A stretch of DNA of 64,000 nucleotides from Loxodes magnus (taxonomy: Eukaryota > Ciliophora > Karyorelictea > Loxodida > Loxodidae): assembly GCA_946699065.1 (NCBI GenBank), contig CAMPDV010000151.1, forward strand, positions 186,001 through 250,000, given 5' to 3'. Within the stretch, counting starts at the first letter, position 1, and each line of letters opens with the position of its first letter. The position numbers and the translations under genes were made by a program. Shown in pieces: positions 35,430-48,484 of the stretch. The notes beneath the pieces are model-generated. The model worked only from the letters and a program-made list of their open reading frames with translations. It was not told the DNA's origin and did no database searches.

Positions 35430-36480
35430 CTAATTGAAGTTTATATAGCAGGGTTCATTAAAAATAAAAATAAGCGAATGTAAAGTTTTTCTTTTCAATG
35501 TAAGAATACTTTTGTAAATTTTATCCTTCACCCTAAATGACCCTCTCAATACTAGTCAAGGTACAATCTCACTTCTAAATTTAGCCTTTTTAAATTTAAG
35601 CATGCGTCAAAGCATTTAAAAGTGACAGGGAGTATCATTCTTAAAGTAATTTAGAGTAAATTATATTTTTTCATCAATTTCAAATAGATTTGATTCCTCT
35701 AATAGCAGTGAAAAGTCTATTTACCTTTTTCATATAAGTTAACTCCAATATATATTCCTTGGTTCATTTTATTTGATCTATTATCCTTCTATTTTCAGAT
35801 TCTTATTTTTTAAGAAATTGGATAGATTTACACTTACTAGTGCTTATTTGCAGAAAAATCTATTGTAAAACTCTATTGCATTAGTCAACTAGCAATTATA
35901 TTCTCAAGTAAAACATGAAAAATATTTAAAGTCATATGCCTAAGTCATACATGTAAAATTTATACTTTATAAGTTAATACCTAGTATAATATTTCTTCCT
36001 GCAAAAACCTTATTACTATATAAATATAAAAAGGTGAGAGTAAAGGATCATGAGAACTCTCTAACATAACTTCATTACTTTAATGATGTTTACGAGTCTT
36101 TTATCCATCAAGAAAAAAATAAAGTTCAGATTTTTGTAGAAAGACTCAAGTGTTAGAATAAATCCAAGCTTAAATTTTAATCTCCTAATATGTTGAAAAA
36201 GTAACTTCTCTCAATACTATCAAACATCTTCTCTACATCAATAAGAGTTGCAAGCATCTTTATTTATCCTTTTACTTCAGTTTAATAAAGATCAATTATC
36301 CATTAAATTACTCAGATTTATCACATCATTTGCTTCTCACTGAGAAACCATTTATGTTTAAATGATAAAGTTACACTCTTGCAGAATTTTGTAATTTTAT
36401 TTGCTAAATTCTTGTCATTAATTTTTAGTATAGTGTTAATAAGTGAAATTAAACTTCAATTTGCTATGAAATCGAAAAAA
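35430..36480 (-). pseudogene. Decayed antisense reverse-transcriptase fragment
   Basis: On the minus strand one can read Ser-Leu-Ile-Asn-Thr-Ile-Leu-Lys (about 36,430), then Thr-Leu-Ile-Asp-Val-Glu-Lys-Met-Phe-Asp-Ser-Ile-Glu-Arg (about 36,240) and, after poorly readable sequence, a segment near 35,480-35,600 like the RT C-terminal region of LINE-3 (Leu-Lys-Arg-Lys-Thr and Asn-Glu-x-Cys-Tyr-Ile). The catalytic box was not found. An old LINE copy in the spacer. Confidence 0.6.
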
Positions 36481-36577
36481 AATGGAAACTAATTAAAAAT
36501 CGCTAATTTAAACTCTTAGCGACTCTTCTTTATCTAACAATAAAGAAGCTGTGATCTTATAAAAAAAGCATAGGCAG

Positions 36578-38880
36578 ATGTTTACACCTTCATAAATCTA
36601 GAATTTGGAGACGCTGCAACTGAAGTAAATAAAATGAATAGCCAATTTAATAAGATAAATACTAAAACAATGTAGCTAATAGACAATAAATACTTTTCTT
36701 AGGGTTCCACTAAGATAACTTAAATATTCCTTGGAGCGATGTCACCAGTTGAAGCGCATTTTAAAAGTTGAGAAATATACTTATCAAAAGAAAGCAAATT
36801 TTGCCGCCACAATTTAATAAAAGATATGAAAAATATCTTCAGGAAATTTAAATAATAGGGGGATTAATAAAGATATTTAAGATACAGAAAATACTTTAAA
36901 TAATCAAAATGAAAATAATAAAGGAATTATAAAATGATCCATATTTACTTAAAACTTAGAGTATAATCATGTATAGTACTCAAATTATAAATTCAACAAT
37001 CTTTTAAACCAAAAGAATTAAGAAAATTAAAATATAAAAAATCTAAATAATCTTGAAATCAAAAACATATAACTTTAAGCCTAACTTACTGAAGTAAAGA
37101 TTCAAATGTAATCCTAGGAATAAGAGTTTGAAACTAGTAAAAAATAGTTCTTAAATTAGATTAAAGAACTTGAATAATAAATATAAAATCTATAAAATAA
37201 TCTAATTATTTTTAATTAAAAATTTCTATAAGCTTAAGAAAATCAGGATCAAACTAATTAAAGGATTTTAAGTAAGTATGAAGCAGTAATAGAATAGTAC
37301 AAAATGTATGTAAATAAAGCTTTCAAGAAATTAAAGAAAATTTAAAATTAAAATTAAATACTAAAATCTAAATACTAAAAGTAATAACTATAGTTGAAAT
37401 GTAATTAATTAATTTTTGGAAAAAAGCAAAATAAATCTAAAGAGATAGGAATTTAAACAGATTGTATTTCTCAATATAATAGTTAAACTGCATAAACTGA
37501 TGAAATTAATTAAATCTATTAAATAGATAAATTTTAAGAGTAGATAAGAAGTCATTCATTAGTTCCTTAAAAATCCAATTAATCTTCAATAATCATTTAA
37601 AATTCTTCGACATAAACTAGCTCGTATGAATTCTTGTATATGTCTTAATCTAGTTTATAGGATGTTTTAGAAGAACTTGAGCTATATAAAAAATAATTAT
37701 CTAAATTTGATTACATTTAGTAATTATATTACGAAATCTCTTAGTAAAAGAAGACTATTGGGTTTGAATTATCGGAAACTAAAGCCCAAAACCAATAGTT
37801 GATCATTTAAAATTAATGACTTATAAATAAAGAAAAATAACTATAAAACAGCTAATAACTTTAAATAATCAGCTAAAAATATAAAATTAGTAGAATTTGA
37901 AATAAAACATGGAGTTTCAAGAAGAATTATAATAGAAAGATATGGAATTCCAAATATTGCTATCTTAAAAGCATAATGAAATTTAACACTTAAAAAGTTG
38001 TAATATATAATAACTACTAACCATAGAAAAATGTAATATAGACATATAAAAACAATATTATCTCAAACTTAATAAACAGCAGAAAATTCTACTTAAACAG
38101 AATTACTAAGCTAAAATAAATAAATTTAGACAGATTAAAACCTTTAAATAAAATGTAATGTAGAAAATAAAATTATCTAAACAATTAATTTATAATAAGA
38201 TTAGGAAATTTAAGTTTAATGATAACATTAAGAAGTTGAAGCTAACACTGAAAAATTGGAATAAAGTTAAAAATTTTGTCAAACAAACTTTATAGATATA
38301 AATCACTAAAAACTACAATAAACATATCATTAACTTAATATGGAATTTATTTTAAATACCTAGAATAACTTAGAAAACTAGAAGAAATTATATTAAGAAA
38401 ATAAGAAATTAGCATCTAGTACAAAAAAAATTGAATAATAAAATCAATTTTGCTAGACAAGTTTGCTTGATGAGAATTATATAAAACTCCAGTAATTCTT
38501 TCATTAGCTAAATATGAACTTCATTTGTAACAATTAAAAGTTTGAGTAAAACTTAAGAAAATAGTAAGAAATTAATGAATAATTAATGAAATAATTATTT
38601 GTTCTAAAAACCAAACCTTGATAAAAGATTAAATGAGCTAAACAAACATTAATTATATTGAAAACTAGAATCGCACTGTTATCAAATAATCAAATCCTTT
38701 CAAAAGAAAACATGAAGAAGATGGAATTTAAATTCCTCCAGCTAAACGCACTATTAAATGAAAAAATGAAAGAGAAAGTGAAAAGATAATACGTTAATAA
38801 AATTTTCAATCTCCTCAACTCTAAAACTTTATCAGACAAGGTTCGTGAAGGAGGAATTAATATTAAATGAGCAATGTTCA
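36578..38880 (+). pseudogene. LINE-3 ORF1: long coiled-coil protein
   Basis: The ATG at 36,578 gives a frame that stays clean to about 37,860 (over 400 codons), with very many Gln codons as TAA/TAG. It is a long coiled coil. Near 37,448 it has Gly-Ile-Gln-Thr-Asp and near 37,607 Ser-Thr-Gln-Thr-Ser; TQT-type motifs of this kind bind dynein light chain LC8 in other proteins. Frame changes near 37,860 and again near 38,230 restore coiled coil in other frames (repeated His-Gln-Leu-Asn-Met). The basic Pro-Pro-Ala-Lys-Arg motif near 38,740 is shared with LINE-R. It is unusually long for a LINE ORF1, so capture of a host coiled-coil gene is an alternative. Confidence 0.6.
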
Positions 38881-38999
38881 AGGAAGGTATATAACAATTA
38901 ATAAAGAATTAACTCAAGGCACTGTAGATAGTACCTAAAATGTTATTAAAACAGACAATAAACTACTAGAATCTTATTCGATTAAGTATTTTACATTTT

Positions 39000-41923
39000 A
39001 ATCTAATATTTCCACCAGCACCCTGAGTATAAAAAAGAACTTGTACATATTTAAAGAGATTCATAAGGGACTAAAATATATTTGCATATATTAGGGAGGG
39101 CTCCTGGTGGAGCCCAAGAATCTAAGAAAATAAAAATAGGACATGTAAATATAAGTTCAATAGCTAGTAAACAGGTGGCATTATAATAATTCATCCTTGA
39201 TAATTAATTTGACATTTTTCAATAAACGAAATATGAACGTAATAAACATATTGCTCAATTGTTATAGAATAATATCGTACCTATTACTAAAACACAAATA
39301 ATCGTGCAGGCGGAGTATGTCTATTAGTAAAAAAGTAGCTTGATTCTTGTTAAAATGAATTAGATTTCTCAAATCTTCCTGGACATTTTATAAGCGTGAG
39401 AGTTGGAAATTTAATAATAGCATCATGTTATTTGCCTACAAATGAAAAGTCAAATATTTGTAAGGACATTGCATATGAATACCTTAATAATATCATAAAT
39501 AATAGCGACTAGAATCCTACTATCCTTTGTGGCAACTTTAATGCCTTACTTCTTAACTACGGTAATAACTCATGACAAAATAAATAATAATACTTAAATA
39601 TTACTAGACTTTATAGAAGCAAATGAATTAATAATTTTAAATGATAATGAGTTCAACACACTTATTCATAGAGCGAATAATTAAGGCTATTGTAATGACT
39701 ACTTCTTGGCAACTTAACATTTAAATTCTGATGATTTCGTTGATTATAAAGTTATCCAAGATTCGGGTTTGTATACTGATCATTTTCCATTAAGTGTTAC
39801 ATTAAATTATAATTTAAAAAGAAGTGAATAAGATTAGCAATAACGATTACTCTTTAAAATTTCTAAACTATAGGATTTGGAAACGAGAAACTATTATTAA
39901 AATCTATTTTTGGGATAATTTTATCAATTCTAGTAACTTAATTAAAACGATGTTGAAAATTAGTACTAATTCATCTGCGATCTTATTAGTTATAATGCTG
40001 AGATTGCACTTGGATCTTAAAATAAAAGAAAAAACTATTATCAATTGCCAAGTTACTTAGCTACGTTATTTGCTCAAGCAAAAAAGGATAATATTACATA
40101 TTAGGACGCATTAGCTTTGTATGAACGTTATAATTAAGAAGTTTCCAAACTTAACTAGCTTAAAATTTAATCTTATAAGAGTTATCTTCACAAATTTTGG
40201 AAATGAAAAAAATAAAAAGCTAAGGAAAAACATAAAGATCTTAACAAAAATGCTTAAATAATGTTTGAACAAGTTAAAAACCTGATAAACCCTAAAATGC
40301 GTAATTAGATGAATTTTAATTTTAACTAACAACAGCAATTTATTGAAAATTGGGAAACTAACGTTTTTGATAAACATTCGAAAATAAGTAAGATAGATTT
40401 TGACTTCTCAAATAGAAAAATAGAGGGAATATTTAGAAATAAATCTTTTACCTTAAATTAGAAATTAAGTCATTTATAAAATATGCCTCTTTTTACGTGA
40501 TTTGAAATTAAAAAAATTATATCTTAGCTTGCAAATAATAAAGCTACATGTAATGATGGTCTAAAAGCTGAACTTATTAAATATGGAAGTTAAGATTTGC
40601 ATCAAATTATTACAAGTTTCATTAATAACATGCTTAGAACATTTAAAATACCTAATGCAATGAAAAAAATAAACATTCTTCCGATTTTCAAAAAAGGAAG
40701 CAAAAGTAATTGATGTAATTGACGAACTATAGCTTTATTGAACTGTCTACTTAAAATTTATGATAAAGCACTAACATAACGACTTTATAATTATATTTAT
40801 GAACAAAACATTTTACGTCCATCCTAATTTGGATTTATTCGTAAACGCTCCACTACTTATTAAATTTGAACAATTTAGTAAATTATAGACTTACATCGTA
40901 GATGGTCCCATAAAAAGTAATTAATTGCTACTTTAATAGATGTAGAAAAAATGTTTGATAGCATATCTAGGAAATTACTTTTTGATCATATTAGAAGACT
41001 TAGGCTACCTTTGGACCTAATATTGGCACTAGAATCTTTTTACGATAATGTTGATACTAAGTTTATAATTGATGGATATATTACAAGAATAATTAAATAT
41101 AACAATGGAGTATTATAAGGAAGTAGCCATGCACCTGTACTTGCAATTTTATACTATGATATTGTTATCAGATATTTAGAAGATAATCAGAAGAAATTAG
41201 GATTTCAAATATTATCTAAAACTTTCGTAGTACGAGCCTTCGCTGACGACTTAATCCAAGTGTCTTCTTCCTAGAAAAATGCCTACAAATTATTACAAGC
41301 TACATCTACATTTTTGATTGAGTAAAATTTACAATTAATGTAGCCAAATGTGAAGTAATAGAATTCTTGAAAAAAAATAAATAAAAAGAAAGCTAACCTT
41401 CTATTAATATAAAGCTCAATGGGATTCCAATTGCTTAAAAAGATGAAGTTACCTATTTAGGATATTAGTTAGGAATAAAATAAAATTACAAATTACATTG
41501 TACAGCAGTAGCTACCAAATACAGAGTAGCTATTTAAAAAGCTACTGTAATACTTTCTAAATATGGATTAGTATCCCCTCTCAACTTCAAAACTCTTTTT
41601 AGAACTTTTATTTTGCCTAAGGTTGAATATGGAAGTGATATTACTCCGTGAGCTACTATTTCTGGAATTAAAGGAATAAAAAACAAGATAACAAAATCGT
41701 AAAGACTTATCTTAAGATAGGCGTTTAGATCTTAAGAATTCACATTCAATGAGTCATGCTTTATTGACCTAAACTGGCTTCCTTTTACACATATAGCAAC
41801 TAAAAATTTAATGCACTTTTATTAAAAATTAATGTAGTATATCAAAGAAAATCCTAACTCAGATACTGCTTTCCTATTAGAAAAGTGCACTAAATTTAAT
41901 TTACCATACTAGAAACATATTAA
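39000..41923 (+). pseudogene. LINE-3 ORF2: APE endonuclease and reverse transcriptase, C-terminus missing
   Basis: APE motifs: Gly-His-Val-Asn-Ile-Ser (39,137), Gly-Gly-Val-Cys-Leu-Leu (39,309), Ser-Cys-Tyr-Leu-Pro, Gly-Asn-Phe-Asn-Ala (39,533; the usual catalytic Asp of GDFNA is Asn), Thr-Asp-His-Phe-Pro (39,778). RT: Asn-[TGA]-Arg-Thr-Ile-Ala-Leu-Leu-Asn (40,717), Asp-Val-Glu-Lys-Met-Phe-Asp, Leu-Gln-Gly-Ser-Ser-His-Ala-Pro, Phe-Ala-Asp-Asp (41,239-41,250, intact), Ile-Asp-Leu-Asn-Trp(TGG)-Leu-Pro (41,775). APE is frameshifted near 39,290. The end is cut by the arm junction. The start codon is not determined. Confidence 0.78.
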
Positions 41924-42367
41924 TAATCAAACTTATATAAAATGATTTTTTATTTACTATATTTAAAATGTATCATTTAAAATAATTTATCTATCTGGAA
42001 TAAACTTTTTTATATTAGCGATTATTAATGATTATCTTATTATTATAGCAAATAAAAAAATGATATCGAGGATTATAAAAATGCTTTTTATGAATTTCTA
42101 AGAAGTAGATTTACATGAAAATTTTATAATCTTAGAAATGTAAAATAATCAGATGGCTGCTATGTATTAATTGTAACTCAAACTATAAGTTAAAATCTAT
42201 AAAATAGATTAATTAATGATATTATTAAGAGGTTCCTGAATGTATTAAAACTTATCGGTAAGTTTTGACGAACATTTTAAATATCATTAAAACAATATAA
42301 CATAATTTATTATTGTGATGTCATCTTTATTTGGTTTGCCACAAATTAATATATTGTATATAATTTA

Positions 42368-42682
42368 AATAGAGAGGAGAAATCCTTCCAATATGATTGA
42401 TTTTGACTCTGGTACCAGGAAACACTCCATGTGAAGAATGGAAAAAGAATCTCGGCAGGAGACAAGCGAGATAAGACTAGGGGATCATGTAACGTTTTGC
42501 TGAATGATGCCAGATACTAAGGTTTCTTAGGCAGCACTCCGACACTGACCCTATAGAAGTCAGGATATTCCAAGGAATGCTAGCACTGGATAAAACTGTA
42601 ATGTAAAACCTTTTTAAAATTTAAAAATATTTAATTAAAGGACTGCACGCTATTGTGGAGCTATGCTCTCTATAATATCAGC
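42368..42682 (+). mobile_element. SINE1 element, copy C
   Basis: Inverted counterpart of 27,906-28,216, starting AGAGAGGAGAAATCC and ending with hairpin and CTCTATAATA. It lies next to the C copy of the ORF1-like gene. Confidence 0.65.
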
Positions 42683-42700
42683 TTTTTTTTAAATAAGTGC

Positions 42701-43276
42701 TCAACTCAATTTACTTGTATCTTCACTCTCATGAATCTTGAAAATTTTAAGATTATTCATCTTAATTTTTTCTGATAGTTAAATTCCATTCATTTTCTAC
42801 TTAATTGACTGCTTATTAGATATAATGAGCTTATTTGTTCAGTTAAAGCATTTTTTTCCGATAAAGCTAGCTTTAACTTATACAGTATATTTAAAATATA
42901 TCTTTCCATTTATTTTATATTATTTTCTTTTATTTTATTAAATTTGCAGCAGTTCCATCTTTATATTCTGACTGTTTGCAATACCAACATATACTACTTT
43001 CTGATATGGAACCCCTTATGCTATCGGTTGTTGTTCTATATCCATTGGATAGCTGAGCTATTATAGTTTTTCTGGTTTAGAGTTTCTAGAGCTTTAAATT
43101 TCCTTTACGATCTATTTTTTCTATGAGATTCTTCCTTAAATTTACAGGGACAGGTTTAAGTCTTTTTTCTAACTTAAAATTGAGTTTTCAGATTTTAGAA
43201 TTTCCATAGTGTTGGTCAGTTCTTAAATTCGTTCATTAAGTCCAATGATTGCCTTTGTCAAATTTTAATTCTCCAT
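42701..43276 (-). CDS. ORF1-like coiled-coil protein, copy C
   Basis: Inverted copy of the genes at 3,781 and 27,305; 191 aa from ATG to an in-frame TGA. The first half of the knuckle (Cys-Trp-Tyr-Cys-Lys-Gln-Ser-Glu) is visible in the alternative frame, but the His is Tyr and the last Cys is lost. Lies next to SINE1 copy C. Confidence 0.45.
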
Positions 43277-43349
43277 CTAAGAAAGTAGAGATTATTGGAT
43301 TCATCCTACTAGGAATAGGTTTTGAAGAAGAGATCTGCTAATATTAAGG

Positions 43350-43960
43350 CACTATTTTACATAATATCGTAATCTTACAAGAAAATATCAAAAGATTTAA
43401 GAAGAATAACGCTAAATAATTGAAAATCTTAATAAGCATGAAGAAATGGATTCAGAATCATTTCAAGGAAGAAGATTTAAAAGCATATAATGTTATAAAG
43501 CTAAATAGTGAATATATCAACTAAATTTTGAAACAGATAGTAAGTTGAAAGAATAGAGAAGATAGTTCGGAAATAGCAAAAAAGACAAAACGCAAGATTT
43601 TAGAAGTGATAGAAGGAAAATAAAAAAATAAAGTTTGAAAAAGTAAAACTATGAGAGAAAAGTTGCTTCTATTGCAATTCATAAAACTACAAAAATATCA
43701 GAAGTTTCAAATATTAGCTATAATTACTAATAAAAGGATAAGAAGTAACATGAGAAATTAGAATGAAACTAGTATAATTATTGGGAAAAAACATAGTAAT
43801 ACTGTAAAATAGAACATAAAAAAAGAGAATTAGTCAAGATCTGATAAAAAAAATTAAAATCTTTACATAACCTCCGAAAAACTTTTCTAGGTTGATGGAA
43901 GAGTTTGAAATATATCTGAATGCATCAATTAAAATTTATCTTTTATATTCAATTATAAAA
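43350..43960 (+). other. Conserved, probably coding block downstream of TRIM copy C
   Basis: Inverted copy of the block at 3,060-3,720. The plus strand reads a Lys/Gln/Ile-rich basic protein in the same frame as copy B, including the Ser-Trp(TGA)-Lys-Asn motif. No family recognised. Confidence 0.35.
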
Positions 43961-44128
43961 TTAATTTTTAGTCTAAGAAAAATAAAAAATTTTTGAAAGT
44001 TAAAAATATCTACATATATATAATATTAAAATACTTTTATTTAAAAAAAAATATATATACATATAATGAGTAAATTAATGTAAAAAATATTAAGATTAAT
44101 ATTATATTAAAATCGTTTATTTTAGTTT

Positions 44129-45766
44129 TCAAATATTTTTATTTTCCCACTTTAAACTCTACACATCAAATAATGATAATTTTAAACCATCATCGTAAAA
44201 ATAAATTTAGTTGTTTTTACAAAGTGGAATTGTTGATACATAATTATTTAAGTATTTTTATCCTACTTAAGTTAATTTTCCATTTTCTAAAATTTTGACT
44301 TAAGTTAAGTTATTATTATTATCAAAAATATAAATTTATTTATTAACAAAAACTGAAAGAGTGTAAGAACCTTGAGGTAGTTAAATTTATAGTTTAGATC
44401 ATCTATCATTATTTATTTCATATTGTTATATACTCTACGAATATTTTGAACCATTATATCCTCCAAAATTATATAAAATATCATTAAATATTACTGCACT
44501 ACCCATATTAGAAGCTTCTGGTATATCAGCTATTTTTGAAGATTTTAAAGTTTTCAAATTAAACACTTCGCTTTCCTTTAAATATTAACCATTATAGCCA
44601 GATATTATAAGTAGTTAATTTCTATGTTTATCAAATGCTAAACTGTGACCTCTTCTTAAAATAATCATTTGATATTCTTAAACTTTAGTATCTTTTATTA
44701 TTGATATTCTATTACTATGTGTGCTATTTACACATCCACCTGTAACTACTAAAGTATCTTCTGCTATTTATAATGCTCTATAATGGATTGAAAAAATCTA
44801 AGTATTTACTTGATTTTTTTCAGAAGTTCCCTTTTCAACGTTATATTTCACTATAATATTTGTATCATTAACTGCAAATAAAAGAATCTTAAACTCGTTT
44901 AAGTTTCCTTTTTTAATTATAGTTTGCAAATCTTTGTGAAACTGCTAAACATCTATCTAGAAATTTATTTATACTTTATTATATTCATTAAACTTTATTT
45001 AGTTTATCTATTATATCTCTTTTTGCTATATTTAATCTTCTCCTCATTTTAAAATATCTTATAGTTTTTACTAAAGTTCAATTACTTCTATAGGATTATT
45101 TGAAACTTGAATATTTTATTCTCTTAATTTATTTTAAATTTCTTATCAATTCTAACATCTTTTATCTATCTCTTTTAATAACTCATCAGTTAGTTCTTAA
45201 TGTTCTTAGTAATAAAAGTTTCTTTTATTGTTTATTAGCTCAATAGCTTATTCTGCTTCTTATTAAATAAACTATTTAAATTCCTAATCTTTTATTATGA
45301 TTTATTATCTTATTTACTAAATTTATTAACAGTTACTCTATATTATATTTTACTTCTCTTTTATATTTTAGATATATTAAGGAATTTAAGTTTTAAGTTC
45401 TTATTAAGTTTCGAAGATTTCTTTAACTTTATGATTTGTATGAGGATTAGTTTCAATACATTTCTAACATAAAAATTATAAATCATCAAAACAGTAGCAA
45501 GTAATTTACCTTTAATGAGTTTTGCAATTATTCGATGCGTTTTATTTCATTCTATTTATTAAATCATTATTAACTTCAAGATCTAATGGATCATCTAAAG
45601 TTTACTAGCCACAATTTTGAACATGGCAAGTTATTTTTTGTTATTTTTAAAACAACTCAAAGCAACATTTTTTACACAAGTTATGTCTACATTGAAGAAT
45701 TTAAGGTACATTAGCCTTATAGTTGAACTAGATATTGCATTTAGGACAGTTAAATTCTGACTACAT
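44129..45766 (-). CDS. TRIM-like RING/B-box/coiled-coil/Kelch protein, copy C
   Basis: Inverted copy in the right arm, exactly 1,638 bases from ATG to terminal TGA, the same length as copies A and D. RING cysteines, the complete B-box 2 pattern (Cys, His, Cys, Cys, Cys, His, His), the coiled coil and the Kelch-like repeats are present. The three internal TGA codons read as Trp and the terminal TGA are in the same places. Equal length among three diverged copies suggests that indels were selected against. Confidence 0.83.
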
Positions 45767-46669
45767 TATTTTTTTAATTTTGCTTTAATATAAAAATAAT
45801 AAATTCTATAATAATTTATTATTTAGATATTTTCGCTCAAAGAAAAATTAATTTTAAGTTAAACCATAAATATAAATTTGTTTTATATATCTTAAATAAT
45901 AAATTTTTATATTAAATCATCTGACATAATAACTATCATATTCGCTATTAAATAATATTTTTTTTAAATTTAATCAAAAAATTAAAAATCTAGGACGAAA
46001 TTGCAATATCTAAATAAAACGATATTAAGATTATCGTTAAATTTAATTTTTGAGAGATTATTCAAAAATTATTAAATAAATTATGAAAATATTTAATAAA
46101 ACTAGATATAAAATAGAAAATTAATATACCTAAATACTAATGTGAATCTTTTAGGATAACTCCTAATCTATAAAATATCTAAAAATGCCAAAAAATAGTT
46201 TATAAATATTACATTTGAATCATTAGAGATTTTAAGAGTTAAAATTGTTATAAAAAATTTAAATATGTGAAAATATTTAGAAATTAAAAAGAATAAAAGT
46301 TATTAAAATTTACTCTGTTAAAATTATAAATATGATGAAAAATGTTGATTGAGTTTGAATAAAATTTAAATATGCAATAATATATATAATTATAATAAAT
46401 AGAAAATTAGCTAAAAAAGATAAATTATTTTTCAAACAATCATCTTTGCTTCAGATTTAATGGTTAATATTATTTCTCCAAATTTTTTTTGAAAATAAGA
46501 TTATGTTATATATAAATTATAAGTTTATTTTAAAAGTTAATTTCAAATATATATTGTAATAATTATTTAAAATTTAAAGATTATTTAATACATTTATCTT
46601 TTTAGAGGCTTTAATTTTTCTTACTTATTAAATTAAGTTATACTATATTCAAATTTATTAAGTTATCTT
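45767..46669. other. AT-rich upstream region of TRIM copy C
   Basis: Inverted homologue of 351-1,250 and 23,866-24,773. No gene. Confidence 0.35.
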
Positions 46670-47095
46670 AAATAAATAATGATGATTATAGAGCGCGAAG
46701 CATCTTGTTACGCGCAGATCTTTCAATATTAATATTTAATATTAAAAAAATGTTCTCATACTTCTTGCTAAAATTCTAAAAGGCCAATTAGTCACATCAG
46801 CTTCTTCAAATTAAAATCTACTTATTAAAGATTATTCTCGAATCTTGAATCAAATGCTCCAGTCTTTTTGAATAAGATTCAAATAAGAATTAGTTATTAA
46901 GTCATTAATTAGAAGGTTCATCAGTCAAACTTTCATACTGCTAGAGAGAATCCTCGGGCAAGTTAGGCTTGTCTTTTCCGAGCTTGTTCACTCTTCCCGT
47001 GGTAGCATTTAGTTCGTGATTACTCGTAATGTCATATAAACTGCCCCAGATTATCCACTAGCTCTCCTGGACGTTGCTAACATCCATTTTATTAT
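46670..47095 (-). mobile_element. SINE2/structured UTR module with hairpin tail, copy C
   Basis: Inverted counterpart of 23,451-23,865. Hairpin tail at about 46,684-46,725 with substitutions in both strands of the stem. Same position relative to the GLQTK ORF. Confidence 0.6.
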
Positions 47096-47121
47096 ATAAT
47101 ATTTAATAAAATAGCTCTATC

Positions 47122-47874
47122 ATAAAAAGGTGGACAATTATTTTAGTTCAATATTTTTTTATATAAATTTCTTTGTCTACAAGCCATAGTTGCAATACAT
47201 TAGTCAGAATCTCGCCAACTCCTTCCAAGTATATTATCTTGCATTTTCTTATATTCACAAAAGTTGTAAAAGTTTCGCTAGGTACTTTTCCAAATTATAA
47301 GAATTGCCTTTCTTCTTGGTTCTTGATTATTACCTGGTTTTTGAGTTTTATAATTCAACCTAAACTGGAATATTTTAATTGACCTTTTAGAGTTGGTATT
47401 GTTGAGTTTATTAATACAGAATTGTATCTATTTCTTTAAAAGTTCTTTTTCATTTTGATTTCTTTATATCTGTATAAAAGCTTTTTTTCTTACGAGTCAT
47501 TAATCATAAATTGTAACATAGCACTTCTATCTTTTTATTCTATATTTCAAAAGAGTTAAAGCAGCATATGTTTAATCTTCGTCAATAAATTAGTTTCGAT
47601 GCTTTTATTTATATATTTCCGTTGCATTTTAAGTTAATAACAAGTTTTATTAGTCTCAAAAAGGTTTAATTTTTTGGCTTTAAGTTCATTCCAAATGTTT
47701 TTCTTATGTAAAGTCCTATAGAGAATCATTTGTATTTAACTTATTCATGATGCTCCCTTAAGCCATTATTTTTCCTTGCTTGGCACTATTTTTCTGTTGT
47801 AGAACTACGTTGGAACTTTTTTATCTTTTATAAAGGAACTTATGCAATTAATTACTATATAAACTGTTTTCCAT
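47122..47874 (-). pseudogene. GLQTK-family ORF, right-arm copy (frameshifted)
   Basis: Inverted counterpart of 22,665-23,390, with the same start (Met-Glu-Asn-Ser). The distance from ATG to the Gly-Leu-Gln-Thr-Lys motif is out of frame by two bases, and the terminal TGA of the left copy is lost; the next candidate TGA is at 47,120-47,122. Confidence 0.5.
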
Positions 47875-48484
47875 TTTTTTTCCTTGTAGTCAGTTAATGA
47901 TTCTAAAAAGGTTGAAATAACAAAAACAAAGAAGAGACCTTAAGAAGAGCAGCTTATAATTTTTTTCTTGCTTTTAGTTGATACGAAAATTTCTTTAAGT
48001 CTTGTATAATTTTATTTTATAAGACATTAAATTAATTTAAACTAAATTTTAAAATTTTAGATATTTTTAAATAGGACCATCAAAGATTAATTTTTAATAT
48101 GGCTTATATTAATAAATTTATAAATAAAAATATAACTATCAAAACTAAAATTTTAAGGAAAAAGGCAAAAATTAAAATCTTATAAATATTTAATTAATTT
48201 TCTTATGAAATGAAAGGTAATTCAGTTTGCTATTGAATTATTTTCTCCCTAGTTACCTATCAACAAGCATTTTTTTCAGTCTCCTTCTGGAACAACCTCT
48301 TTAGGTCTGTTGTTGCTTCATGTTAGAATTCTTAAATTTCAATTTGTCGGATCTGACTTGTTCTGTATATTAAAAAATAGTATCTTGGTATAGAATAACC
48401 CCAGAATATAGTATATAAAAATTTAGATAAATATAGTTTTTTATTAAGTATTTAAAATTATTTATTTTTATTTCTTAAGATTAA
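47875..48484. other. AT-rich region, right arm
   Basis: Inverted counterpart of 22,016-22,664. Nothing recognised. Confidence 0.2.

Larger units (their letters stand above)
36500..41923 (+). mobile_element. LINE-3: non-LTR retrotransposon in the spacer, cut at the arm junction
   Basis: 5' UTR (hairpin TTCTTT...AAAGAAG near 36,530) and ORF1 start match LINE-R. ORF1 and ORF2 follow. The element stops abruptly near 41,923, before the C-terminal Cys/His segment and 3' UTR; the next base belongs to the inverted-repeat arm. This suggests that the inversion or duplication breakpoint fell inside this LINE. It is more divergent from LINE-R than LINE-L is. Confidence 0.8.
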
